Under the pieces are notes generated by a model that ran no database searches, was not told the DNA's origin, and saw only the letters and a list, made by a program, of their open reading frames with translations. From positions 1,625,122-1,689,121 of the forward strand of contig MU004233.1 in assembly GCA_010405405.1 (NCBI GenBank): DNA of 64,000 bases. Reading direction: 5' to 3'. Shown here one piece after another: positions 22,660 through 32,746 of the stretch (position 1 is its first letter; the number at the start of each line of letters is the position of its first letter). Source of the DNA: Microthyrium microscopicum (taxonomy: Eukaryota > Ascomycota > Dothideomycetes > Microthyriales > Microthyriaceae). The position numbers and the translations under genes are program-made.

Positions 22660-24414
22660 CTATTGTGACTTCTCGTCTTCGAAAAAGGCTAGTTGTACAC
22701 CGCTACCTGGTTGTAGAACAATGTCAGCTTTGAGCATAGGGGGCTCTGACATGCGGTTCTGTATGGAAGAATAGCGCTGCAATATTCTTGTGATGGTATA
22801 CCCCATTTCTGTAAGCGCAAATTGCTGGCCGATACAAATCCTTGGACCGCCGTTGAATGGAACGTATCTGATAAAGTTAGTCATTCTCTTAGAGCTCAGT
22901 GACTAAAAAACTTACGTCCAGGCCTTGGGGGTCCAATTGTCCCAACGTTCCGGAACAAATTCTTCGATAGGCGGGAAGCCTGACTCGACTGAAGGATAAA
23001 TATCCTCGCGATGCTGCATCAAGTATGTAGAGTAGCCGACTGGGGTTCCTTCGAGGATGCCGATAGGTTGTAATCCATCTGCTCCTCCTCCGTGTGGTAG
23101 TGTTGTATCTTTGAGGGCAACTCGGACGTTGAATGGCACGATTGGATATATTCTCAAGATTTCATTGAGGCAATGCTGTTCAGAGTTAGGAATTTGAACT
23201 GGGCTTACCAGATGTAGAACTTACCTGCATGTATTTCATAGACTTGAGGTCTTCATAACTTGGCTCATTCGTAGGTCCAACACGAGACATAATCTCGGCT
23301 CGAAGCTTCTTGACAACTTCAGGCTTCAAAGAAAGCTCATAGAACAACCACGAAAGTGTGCAAGCAGTAGTATCTCTCCCTGCTAAGAGAATAGCAACGA
23401 GTTGGTCTCGAAGCACTTTTCTCTCTCGCGTATATCCAGCTATAGCATGTAAAAACGTATAGCCCTCGTCTGACTTTGTTCGCTTCTCCAACTCATCCGC
23501 GCTCAGAGCGAGTGCTGATTCAATGAAAGGTTCGACAAAGTCATTCATCACTTTCAAATTTTGTTTAAACTTGCGACGCGGTATCATCCAGTTCAAATCG
23601 TTGACTCTGACAATCATACTTTGTGTATGTTGAACATCATTGAAGGCTTCTGCGAATTGAGTTTGCGGATGGCTCAAGCTCTCTACACTGCGACCCAACA
23701 GGAAATCTGTCGATGCGTCCAGAGTAAATCTGAAAAAGAGGTCGAGAACATCTACGGTCTTTCCGCTTCCAGCACCAAGGAGTGGTACCAAGAGTTTGGA
23801 GTGTCTTTCGAATATCTGAATATCGCTCAGACGATCTTTGATGAATTGTGGTCTGATAAGTTGCCGTGAGTTGTGCCAAATTTCACCATCTGTTGTGAAG
23901 ATGCTATCGCCTAGAAAATCATGGAAATCCTCGTTGAACTTCGGGCCTTTGCCATAATCGTTGAATTGTGTTGCTAATATTGCTTTGATGTTCTCATGGT
24001 CCGCAGTCATGACAATTCGTTGGCCGGCTAGGAATCCGTCAGCGATGTTATCTAAAATGATACTGGATCAATCTTACCAACTTGAAATTCTACTGTATAA
24101 GGATGGTTCTTGTTGCCAAACTTTTTCATAACTGTTTCACAGAACCATTAGCTTGTTGTACTGAACATCAAGGGAAAAAACTTACTCCAACCAATATGCT
24201 CAACAGTCTCATTTCGTAGTAGCGACATCAAGCTCGAATATGCTATGTCGAGTCCGAATGGGAGCCATCCTTTTCTCATGGGAGCTCTACCTCCTAGTCG
24301 ACGTATTTTTGAGTCTTTGCGCACCTTTTTCACAAAGTCATATACCACAAATGCGCCCAGTGTGACCAGCGCCCACTGGACAAAGGTGAAGCTCTTGATA
24401 ACTTCTTCAATCAT
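22660..24414 (-). CDS. Cytochrome P450, CYP52-like, 517 aa
   Basis: Minus-strand exons 24414-24186, 24131-24078, 24027-23225, 23175-22916 and 22867-22660; introns 48-54 nt, all in frame. The N-terminal anchor (~residues 10-30, [18 protein letters not shown]) is followed by a basic/Pro region. Motifs: [16 protein letters not shown], typical of CYP52 and its relatives; I-helix AGRDTTA; K-helix NEILR (ExxR) formed across a splice; ERW; and heme loop [13 protein letters not shown] with the ligand Cys. CYP52-like enzymes omega-hydroxylate n-alkanes and fatty acids in the ER membrane. All catalytic motifs are intact. Whether the enzyme is assimilatory or biosynthetic cannot be told; no cluster partners are adjacent. 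Confidence 0.92.
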
Positions 24415-25479
24415 ACTTGATAGTATTCGGGCTCGCGCCGTGTCCAGATACTAATAATTAGAAGTGTATTAAATCGCGAAGTCAAGGTCTTGAGAACATC
24501 GGAAACATGTCCGTCAAAACCTGGAGCCGCGACGAGCCGCAACGTCACTTAATATAAGAGGGGGAGGAGCTTTGCATGTGCCATCATTGCCCTGACTCTC
24601 TCCTTGCGTACACTTTGAACAAGGCTACATACGAGGCCGAACTACATGTACCAAAATCAGACGCAGCAGACCAAAGGCCGAGGATGCTACCCTGAACTAA
24701 CCAGTCTTAATCGTTTATCCATGGTATTGATTCGCGGGGTATTCCATGCTACTCACCGCACTTCCTTCGTTCATGTTTCTTAGAACTGTTCTGGTATATT
24801 GTGGGGTTATACTGCATAAACAAGCTTTTGCTACTGCGACCGTTTTGTCAACCACACTGACAGGTCACAGAGCTTGAGAATCCTTTTGGATCGCCACCAA
24901 AAGTCAAGAAACACACATAGGACGCGGCGTGAGATTATGCCTGAGAACTTTGATTGTTTTTCGGTAACTGGCTCAATTGAAATTTGTACCTTCCCGTTTG
25001 GAGGCAATCAATCACTTGACGAAAGATCTGATGATTGAGTTGGGATATTGACCACCGCGTTCAGCTTCACGGCGTTTGATATTGTTATTTGTCAGACTTC
25101 TTAGCTGATGTCATCCAGGTTTCATGATATGTACTAAATACTAATATTGAAGCACAGCTTACTGTCAGATTATGTTTTGCCCCTATACTCACGCCTTCGG
25201 GAAAGTGATGTGAGGTAACTGAGGTTTACTTTAGAGTACTAACAACAACCGAACAATTTTGGTTAGAAATTCGCAAGAAGTCAATACAACCCTGATTGGT
25301 TATTTGGTCTATCTACAGGAACCTTAACAAGGTGATCGATCTTCATCCTTGCTAGCTTTTATCAGGAGGAAGCATATAACGAAGTGGAATGCCACAAAAG
25401 TGGTCGCACTTTCAGCTTCAAAATGCATACCGACACAAGCAACAGTCTTGCCGAGCAGATCAAAATAAGACAGACAAAG
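24415..25479. other. Intergenic
   Basis: Upstream of the P450 (minus) and downstream of the DnaJ-like gene (minus). Frames at the right edge overlap the neighbouring gene antisense. No gene, repeat or RNA is supported. Confidence 0.5.
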
Positions 25480-26241
25480 TCAAGAACAATTTCGTTGCTT
25501 GTACTCGGGGCCTGGAGACAAAATCCGTTCCCAATTCTGTGCCTCTTTCCCTTTGATGCTTGGATGGTCATCACCCGTCGGAGCAACCACAGCACGCACA
25601 ATCAAATCGCCTCTTCTACCACTCAACCCACCCCCCAGTTTCGGATACGGTAGTCCCTTCTTGAAAAGGACCCGCTCCCACGAGCCGTCGATTCGATTAG
25701 CCATCGCCACGTCTAAATCCGGCCGGTCATCATGTAGGTAAGGCACGAATGGATGCACTACTAGCTCGATACTGCCATCTAGACAAGGTACCGCCTTCTT
25801 GAATCCATTTTCCGCTTCAGACTGTGTCAATTCGAGGGTATACACCAAGTTGGCACCTTCGCGGGTGAATACGTCGTGTGGTTCCTGCTGTGCTTAGTAT
25901 GGAAGTTGGCAAAAGCTGGGGAATATTATTACCTCTTCCAAGATGATCTCTATCAAAACGGTCTCGTCGCGTCCGTTGCGAACTAGATGTTGCCAATGCT
26001 TGATCGTAAGAGGTAGTTCTTGGCCTGGTTCAAGAAGGACTGGCTTCGTGGCTTCCCATGTCTCGCCGGGTGCTGTCTCGAAGATCAGAGTGAGTTGGCG
26101 AATAACACCGGTATTGACTTGCTCGAGGGTGTAGAAAGTGGCGATGCGTTGGTGGAATTGGCCAAGATGGACTGGTATTTCGACGTCTGGAAGGCGTTGG
26201 AGGTGCGATAGGAAACCACTGTTGTCTTGGGTGTTGGCCAT
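25480..26241 (-). CDS. DnaJ C-terminal-like protein lacking a J domain, 238 aa
   Basis: Minus-strand exons 26241-25933 and 25887-25480. The acceptor is a tandem CAGCAG, so one Gln is optional. Residues ~20-50 (VEIPVHLGQF...FYTLEQVNTGVIRQL) match the start of DnaJ substrate-binding domain I (VxLxELYxGxTK). After the splice, EPHDVFTREGANLVYTLELT and LDGSIELVVHPF match domain II (HxxFxRxGxDLxxxxxI and the LDG strand). LFKKGLPYP...GRRGDLIV is the conserved GxGLP...RGDLxV end. No HPD-bearing J domain, G/F region or zinc-finger CxxCxGxG repeats precede it, and the ATG at 26241 begins almost directly at the domain. It would bind clients without stimulating Hsp70. Alternatively, a J-domain exon lies further upstream, but I found none in 26242-26886. 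Confidence 0.65.
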
Positions 26242-26886
26242 GGTGGATGTTTGCGGGCTGCAGTTGCTGGAGTAGACGTTGTGAGGTTGGCTTTGGAATG
26301 GCTGATGATGGCAAGCTATAAGAGTAGAGTTTTGTAGGACCGAGAAGTAGCAGCTTGAGTTCGAGTTTCAAGGATGGTTCAGAGGATGAAGTTGGATCTG
26401 TTCGAGCGAGGTAGGTTATTGACCTCTGGAACGGATTTCTCGGCGGTTGGACACGAGGTAGTGATCTGAGAATCGTGTCGTTAGGCATGTTTGCGCAGTT
26501 GTAGTCGCCGTCGCAGAAAATTGACGTGGATATCGGGATTTTGGCGATATACCGCGCATTGCATGCGCTTGATAGGTGAGCTAGAGATGTCGGTTCATGT
26601 TTGCTCTAACCAGAACGCTAAACTACATGCAGATATCATTTGTGTCTCGGCGGTCAACTGCTTACCTGATGTTATGTACCTTGATCATGTCGCTAAGAGA
26701 TATCCTGTTGAATGAGATGAGATAGGGAAACCAAAAAGCGCCATAAAACTAAATTTCAGCATTGCCACTAGCAAACGAGGAGGACAGCATAAAGCAGAAC
26801 ATAGATTGATATCATTACGCATACAAAACCAGCGCTCGCCGAAACCAGATGCAATACTAACCCATAATGTACATCATTCATCAGAC
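26242..26886. other. Intergenic
   Basis: A region between two minus-strand genes: the 5' flank of the DnaJ-like gene and the 3' flank of MCM2. A 74-codon plus-strand frame (26491-26715) has no motif. No HPD J-domain motif is seen on the minus strand. Confidence 0.5.
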
Positions 26887-29614
26887 TCAAGCCTCAACTC
26901 TTACTCCTCGAGCTCCTCCGTTCTCGCGCACTGCGCCCGGCTTGCGTAGCGTATATTTGGCAAACGCTCGTGCAAGCGCCCGTTTGGCACTGACCTTTTG
27001 GCTGGCTACGAAGCTTTCGACGGCAACGGCGATGGCACGGTCAATGTCGACAGATGAACAGTAATCACTGAGACGCATCTTGCAGAAGGATTCAGCGATA
27101 CGGATGATGGCTTCTAAATGACGAACCTGGAGAATAATTCAGTAGGTGACAATCAGGATTACAGTTCGTGAAGGGATCTTACAGTGATTGGATAGGCGCC
27201 AGTAGCCATGCTTTCTTTACGCATGTCGGCAAATAGACGAGCGACTTTGTCTTGGTCGATTTGGTATAGCTTTGGCGAGCAGTGCTGACGAGCATAGAGG
27301 ATGTATTTGCGGAGAAGTTCCTGTGGGATTTCACCGCCCTGTTGCTGTTGAGGATCAACATCCATCTTGTCCTCGTCAGCAGGCTTTTTGCCCTTGGCAG
27401 TACCAGATGCGTTGGGTGTGCTGGCCGCTGGTGTAGATGCAGTTTTATCTGTTGCTTGAAGGGTGGGATGAGAGCGCGCATGGGAGTTAACCACGAAACT
27501 TGCCAATCTCTCATCTTCAGCTGGGTCGACTGTATCACGGACGACACAGAGGATATCGAATCTACTGAGAATGGGCTCAGTGAGTTCGACATTTTGGGAG
27601 AACGGAATAGTGCTGTTGTATCGGCCGCCGATAGGGTTGGCTGCGGCAACTACCGCGCAGCGTGCGTGAAGAGTGGTAACGATACCAGCTTTGCTGATGG
27701 AGATAGTTTGCTGTTCCATGGCTTCGTGAATAGATGTACGATCTTGGTCGTTCATCTTGTCGAACTCATCGATCAAGCAGGTACCGCGATCAGCGAGCAC
27801 AAGAGCACCGCCTTCCAAGGTCCATTCGCTAGTCATTGGATCTCGACGGACACTAGCCGTCAGACCGACTGCACTAGCTCCTTGACCGGTCGCGAAGACG
27901 GCGCGGTGGGCCGTTTGTTCAACATACTTCAGCACCTGGGACTTTGCAGTACCAGGGTCACCGAGTAGGAGAACATTGATATCGCCACGAATAATGTGCC
28001 CACCAGGTGCAGACTTGCCAACGCCTCCGAATAGGGATAGCGCAACAGCAGTCTTGATGTCGTTATGACCATAGATACTGGGCGCAATGGAGGCAACAAT
28101 CTTCTCCACGATCTTGGGGTCTCTGGCCAAACGGCGAATTTGGCGCTCATCTTCTTCAGTGATCCGGAAGCCTGCCAATTGATCGTGTGATTTGACAACG
28201 TAGTTCGCCTCTAAAATGGTTGCAAACACTGGGAAACCATTCTTGTTGTTGAGTTGAGCATCATAGTTATTTCGGTAGACACCGGTCACTTCGATCTCTT
28301 CGCCTGGTTTGCAACTATCGATGAGATCCCAAAGGAGGATGACTTCGCGGTGGCGTGGAAGACGACCTGCAGGAACAGTTCCAGGCGACTCTTGCAGGGT
28401 GATCTTCTGGTAGTTGCGATACACTGTTCGCTCCGAGTTGAGTGTAAATGGACCTCTAGATTGACAGTTTTGACAGTATGAAATTTTGACTTCAACGTGT
28501 GAGTCTTGAGAGAATGGCCCAAGGGTTACTCCGCATTTGACACAGTCAAATTGCACATATTTCAGTTGAGGGAATACGCCGCTTCGACGAGTAACAACTC
28601 CACTGACTCGGACTAAGCAGTTCAAGTGAGATTGTCGGAGTTGTCGAAGAGTGTACTGGACAGGAATATCGGTGATACGGACGTGAATGTCGGAGTGAAT
28701 CTTTTCGTAGTCAGGATAATGGAGTAATGTAGTATCCATGGCAACTTGATCGAAGATCTTGAGAATCTCGGTTGGTGTGTTGGCGACAAAGTATGCTAGC
28801 ACAGCCTTTGCAGAACTTAGATGCTCATACGAAACTTCCAAGGACTCTGCATTGATTTCTCCAAGGGTTCGGATTCGGTTGCCGTACACGGAAGTACCAT
28901 TCTCATCAGTGTACTCAGTGAGAAACGATTTGAATTCTCGAGCAATGGTCTTCTGGACAGCCGGCAGAGACACCCAGTCAGTAAGACTGTTGGCTTTGAC
29001 GTCTTGAAGCGCTTCCAGACTGAGTTCCTCGTCCATGATATTGGCGTCCATATCGACGTCCGCCTGATCTTCATCATACTGATGGCGACGCCTACGAGGT
29101 TGACGGGACAGGTCGACGAAACCATCTTCGTCGTCATCTGCGAGGTAGGCGGCTGGCAGATTGCGCTGACGCGCAAGCTCGCGATCACGGCGATTCAAGC
29201 GCGCTTCGAGTTGTCGTCGGGATGCATCATCTAGACCTTCGTAGTCTTCGTCGTCAATATCCGGGCCTTCATAGTTTTCGCTTCGCTGATCATTATAGTC
29301 TCTTTCAAAGTTGTCGGCAAACAGATCGATGCCTGCGTCCTCCTCGGCGTCTTCGTCAAGATCATCGATATCGCGGTCAAAATCATTCTCGTCGTCATCT
29401 TCGCCTAAACCGAACATAGGTGGCGGTGAAGATGCGGGAGCTGGTGATAAGAGTCAGTTTTCCGATCTCAAGAGCATATTATCTTGTACGTACGACTAGA
29501 TGGCGGCGCATTGGAAGAAGAGGGGGCATCGTTATCTCGTGCTCGCTTCAAACCCGAGCGGCTTGGGGCTCCACGGTTTGCAGAGGACATGTTAGGTCGC
29601 AATGGTGAACTCAT
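26887..29614 (-). CDS. MCM2: DNA replication licensing factor MCM2, 872 aa
   Basis: Minus-strand exons 29614-29494, 29440-27183 and 27126-26887; introns 53 and 56 nt. The Ser/Pro-rich start (MSSPLRPNMSSANRG...) and long acidic N-terminal extension (GEDDDENDFDRDIDDLDED) are typical of Mcm2, which binds histones H3-H4 and is a DDK substrate there. The zinc finger is CVKCG...CQNC. The AAA+ core has Walker A GDPGTAKSQ, Walker B CLIDEFDKMN, sensor 1 AANPIGG and the arginine finger SRFD. It forms the Mcm2-7 replicative helicase. The product ends with the winged-helix region reached by the last exon (TVRHLEAIIRIAE, then an R/G-rich end). Starting at the Met at 29417 would remove the first exon; the spliced start is preferred because the join is in frame and uses good signals. 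Confidence 0.96.
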
Positions 29615-30336
29615 GGCTATTCTTGATGTAAAGAGAGTTTTGCGAGAATTGACAGGTGTAATTGATCAGAAGAGTCGAGCAGACCTCCCTGATTGAAGTT
29701 GAGCAGGAGACGCGTGAACGCGAAGTAGACGCGTCGACTAGCGTGTTTTGTTCCACTGCTAAAGTGGTTTTTGCCTTATGGCCTTATATGCAATTGGTTT
29801 CCAGGCCGAACTTTGAACACGACTGCCCAAAAGATTGTTCAAAATTATCCCAGACCAAACAGAATGAAGGAATCTGGAATTCACTTTTGAAAAGTGTTTG
29901 CTATACTTATGAGGCTGCCCAGACCTCATGAGAACATTCATGATATCCCTTTCAATGCTCACCTGGCCCAGCAACTCGAATAAGCCATTTCCTTTGTCGA
30001 ATACCTTGGTCAGGATATAAGTATAGGTGTAATGTACAGTGAACTCCGTGTACAGCTGTTTAGAGACATGATGATAGAGTAAGTGGTGCATGTCTTAACT
30101 CATGAAAGCAAGCGAACTAACAAAGTAAGGATCGCGCGCCCAATGACCAAGGAGTCTCTCTCTGAGGCTGAAGACACATTTTTACACAAGGTTTTGATAG
30201 GCGTTCAAGCGTCTTAAGTTCTTGGGTGCAAAAAAAGTATCTAATATTCAAGAGTAGCAGATAGTAGACATCACACTCGATGCGAGCGTGCCAATGACCT
30301 TGTCACCCCATGGAAAAGCCTGATGGGTCTTTTAAA
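29615..30336. other. Intergenic
   Basis: The promoter side of MCM2 and the 3' flank of the tail-anchored protein gene. ACGCGT-like elements occur close upstream of MCM2: GACGCG at 29708-29713 and GACGCGTCGAC at 29729-29739. ACGCGT is the core of the MBF/MCB sites that drive S-phase genes in yeasts; a role here is inference. Frames at 29662-29931 and 29759-30091 overlap on opposite strands without motifs. Confidence 0.45.
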
Positions 30337-31575
30337 CTAGCCAGAACGAATGGCCATAGTGATTAGGAATACAAAAGCCGCGGCAATGATGGCCACAATA
30401 AGCCCCGCGATAGCGGCAGCAGCAAAACCAGGTGCAGACGGTTGCTTACCGCATTCGCGCGCCAACATCAAGGACTGGGACTCAAGGTCGTAGCATACTT
30501 GCTCTATTGAACTGCGTGCAGATGTGGTGTTTGGTTCGTTCTCAGATAACAAGGACTGAGACTCAAGGTCGTAGCATACTTGATCTATCGATGCGCGTCC
30601 AGCTGTGGTATTTGATTCATCCTGGACCTTATTGGCATCTAGATCATGATCCTCGAAAAAGTCTGGCTCGAATTCAATGGCGTAGTATCCATTTTGTGGT
30701 TGGTGATTGGGTAAAGAAGACCTTGTTGAGCTGGACATATATCTCACAGTCTCAATTGTATCGTATCCGATATGGAGGGCTGGTAAGCCGCCGAAGGACG
30801 CGCACTCTTTTTTAGCTGCATCGTATGCATGCTTTCGGGATTGGCTCCAAAAGACATCTTCTCTGACGGGGCAGTGGCCAAGTCCTTGCAGAAGGAAGTA
30901 ATCGTGTAAAGACCTTAGGTAGCATTCGTAGGATCTTCCTGGATACAGAATAGGTCGCCCCTGGGCTCGATAGCGCTCAAGTACATAACATGCCTGAACA
31001 TCAAACCCATGCTCCAAAGCCAATCTCTCCCATTTCTGCGCATAGTCATGTTGAACTCCATTCATCCTCGCGCAAAGTTTGTTTGCTTTCCGTCTTTCCT
31101 TCAAGGGATCCAGGATTAAACGTTGAATTGTATCAGCCTTGGATCTCCTTACTGACTCTTTCAGCATACTTTCCCCAATATTTGCTATGAGGTACGCGGT
31201 GATAGAGGAGAGGTTGGCTATTTCAAGGCGAAAAGGCAATCTGGTAGCGATGCCGTGCTTTACCGTTGTTTCATCGGCCAGGAGATCGTTAGTTTGCGGC
31301 CGGTGAGAGATGAGGTATGATAGTGTATCCATGAGCATACCTACATCTGCTGAGGGCCTACAGTATGCAATCGCGTTATCGGCGTCCGTTTCCTGGGAAG
31401 AATGAGCTGGTATCATTCTTTCTAATGTTGCGCCGGTCATGTTAGCTGGTGAGCGACCAGTATGTTTGTCATGCGGTGGTATGGTTTCTGGGACTTGCTG
31501 ATCCGCGTTGACGCTGTCCAGATATGATGAATATGCCGCCAAATAAGCCGCATGTGCCTCATTAACAACGTCCAT
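30337..31575 (-). CDS. Tail-anchored membrane protein of unknown function, 412 aa
   Basis: One exon on the minus strand from ATG 31575. The body is soluble and mostly helical (for example ADTIQRLILDPLKERRKANK), with no recognised domain. Near residues ~320-380 a 24-residue unit ending in QVCYDLESQSL occurs twice in tandem. The last ~35 residues are one hydrophobic segment (GFAAAAIAGLIVAIIAAAFV) with a very short polar end (RSG), which is the layout of a C-tail-anchored protein of the ER, mitochondrial outer membrane or peroxisome. No signal peptide. No enzyme motif; function unknown. Confidence 0.75.
   Translation of the reverse strand: MDVVNEAHAAYLAAYSSYLDSVNADQQVPETIPPHDKHTGRSPANMTGATLERMIPAHSSQETDADNAIAYCRPSADVGMLMDTLSYLISHRPQTNDLLADETTVKHGIATRLPFRLEIANLSSITAYLIANIGESMLKESVRRSKADTIQRLILDPLKERRKANKLCARMNGVQHDYAQKWERLALEHGFDVQACYVLERYRAQGRPILYPGRSYECYLRSLHDYFLLQGLGHCPVREDVFWSQSRKHAYDAAKKECASFGGLPALHIGYDTIETVRYMSSSTRSSLPNHQPQNGYYAIEFEPDFFEDHDLDANKVQDESNTTAGRASIDQVCYDLESQSLLSENEPNTTSARSSIEQVCYDLESQSLMLARECGKQPSAPGFAAAAIAGLIVAIIAAAFVFLITMAIRSG
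30470..30621 (-). repeat. Tandem duplication inside the tail-anchored protein gene
   Basis: Two copies of ~72 bp (30470-30541 and 30551-30621) are strongly similar and encode ...NTT..R.SI(D/E)QVCYDLESQSL twice. Differences are concentrated at synonymous or conservative positions, so both units seem to be kept as protein. Confidence 0.85.
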
Positions 31576-32304
31576 CGTAGGAAAGCGGATTGTGGTAGAA
31601 CTCTGTTGTAGTGTCCTGCTTTGATAAGGAGATGATGAAACCGACGTTTAATACCTCACGATCAGCAGTATAGATGACAGTACGCGAGCGAGGCAATACG
31701 ACATGTGTGCAGAAAGAACAGGTTACAGTTTTGTACTTTCGTGATATGGCTAGGAAACTTGGCAGTCAAGTGTACCAGAATAGGTCTGAGCTGTGTCCAA
31801 AGTCCAGTACTGGCGCGATCCCTACAAGATACACCCAGCAGACATATCGAGCTTAAGAGTATGTCCGGAACTCTTGACCGAGGTTAGCGCGAGTTGTGAG
31901 TATTGCCATGATTACGAATATGATATTCCCAGTGTTGTTACCTTCTCATTGCACGACGATCATGTAAGCTCTCTCAAGCAAGAACACAGAACATATTTCA
32001 CTCATTGACTTTCGGAGTCTCCACCCCGGACGTGTGTCCTCTGATCATCTTTACCAGATGTCTGATGTGTAACCGAGCACGAGAGTATCAAATTCGATGG
32101 TCGATTTGGAGGTCAACACATCTACCTAGTGCCGCATTCGTGGTAAAAGGTAGTAGTCCGCGGAGTGTTCGAAAGTCCCGGTTATTGTCAAGATACGAGC
32201 TGTGGTGTTAGACGCCGCAATCTTGGCCTTTTGACTTCTCATAACATGAAAGAACTTAGATTGGAGAAAAAAGACAGGAGATGATGAGAAGGCATAGGAG
32301 GTAG
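31576..32304. other. Intergenic
   Basis: Upstream of the tail-anchored protein gene. Several 60-73-codon frames overlap on both strands without motifs. No gene supported. Confidence 0.5.
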
Positions 32305-32310
32305 CTCGAC

Positions 32311-32523
32311 CAACGGCATGGCAAAATAAATGGCGTACTCCCATCATCTCTGATGGCGCCCAGAGGCTACGGTCTATTATCGAGTGCTTTCTTTGCTATA
32401 AAGGGCGTTCGGATTGGGAGTATTTATCAGATACGATGGGAATTAAAGCGCCTTTTAATTAGCAGCGCTCGTGGTAGCCATCAGAGTTGATGGGAGTACG
32501 CCATTTATTTTGCCATGCCGTTG
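32311..32523. mobile_element. MITE, 213 bp, 47-bp inverted ends, 6-bp target duplication
   Basis: The ends 32311-32357 and 32477-32523 are inverted copies with one mismatch, starting CAACGGCATGGCAAAATAAA. CTCGAC stands immediately outside both ends (32305-32310 and 32524-32529), giving a 6-bp target duplication. The ~120-bp interior has no coding capacity. It is therefore a non-autonomous DNA transposon. Near-identity of the ends points to recent movement. The element ends 223 bp before the start codon of the UBR7 homologue and may lie in its promoter. Confidence 0.88.
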
Positions 32524-32746
32524 CTCGACGAAAGGAGTGACCCGGGACTCGGGACTTGCCGCTAGCGCGATTGCCTCCAAAGTTCAAGGCACGGCAAGCC
32601 TCAAGGTATCAACGCGCATCGCAGACTCAACTCCCCAACGCGACCACTTTGACCCATATCAAATTTTCGCACACTCCGCTCATATCCAAGTTTTGACTAC
32701 CCTAGAACACCTCATCTGCGCGCTCACCGATTTCACCTAGCTCACC

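Noticed and set aside
14906-24414. Idea that permease, P450 and neighbours form a secondary-metabolite cluster
   Set aside because: No synthase, terpene cyclase or pathway regulator lies nearby, and the P450 is CYP52-like.
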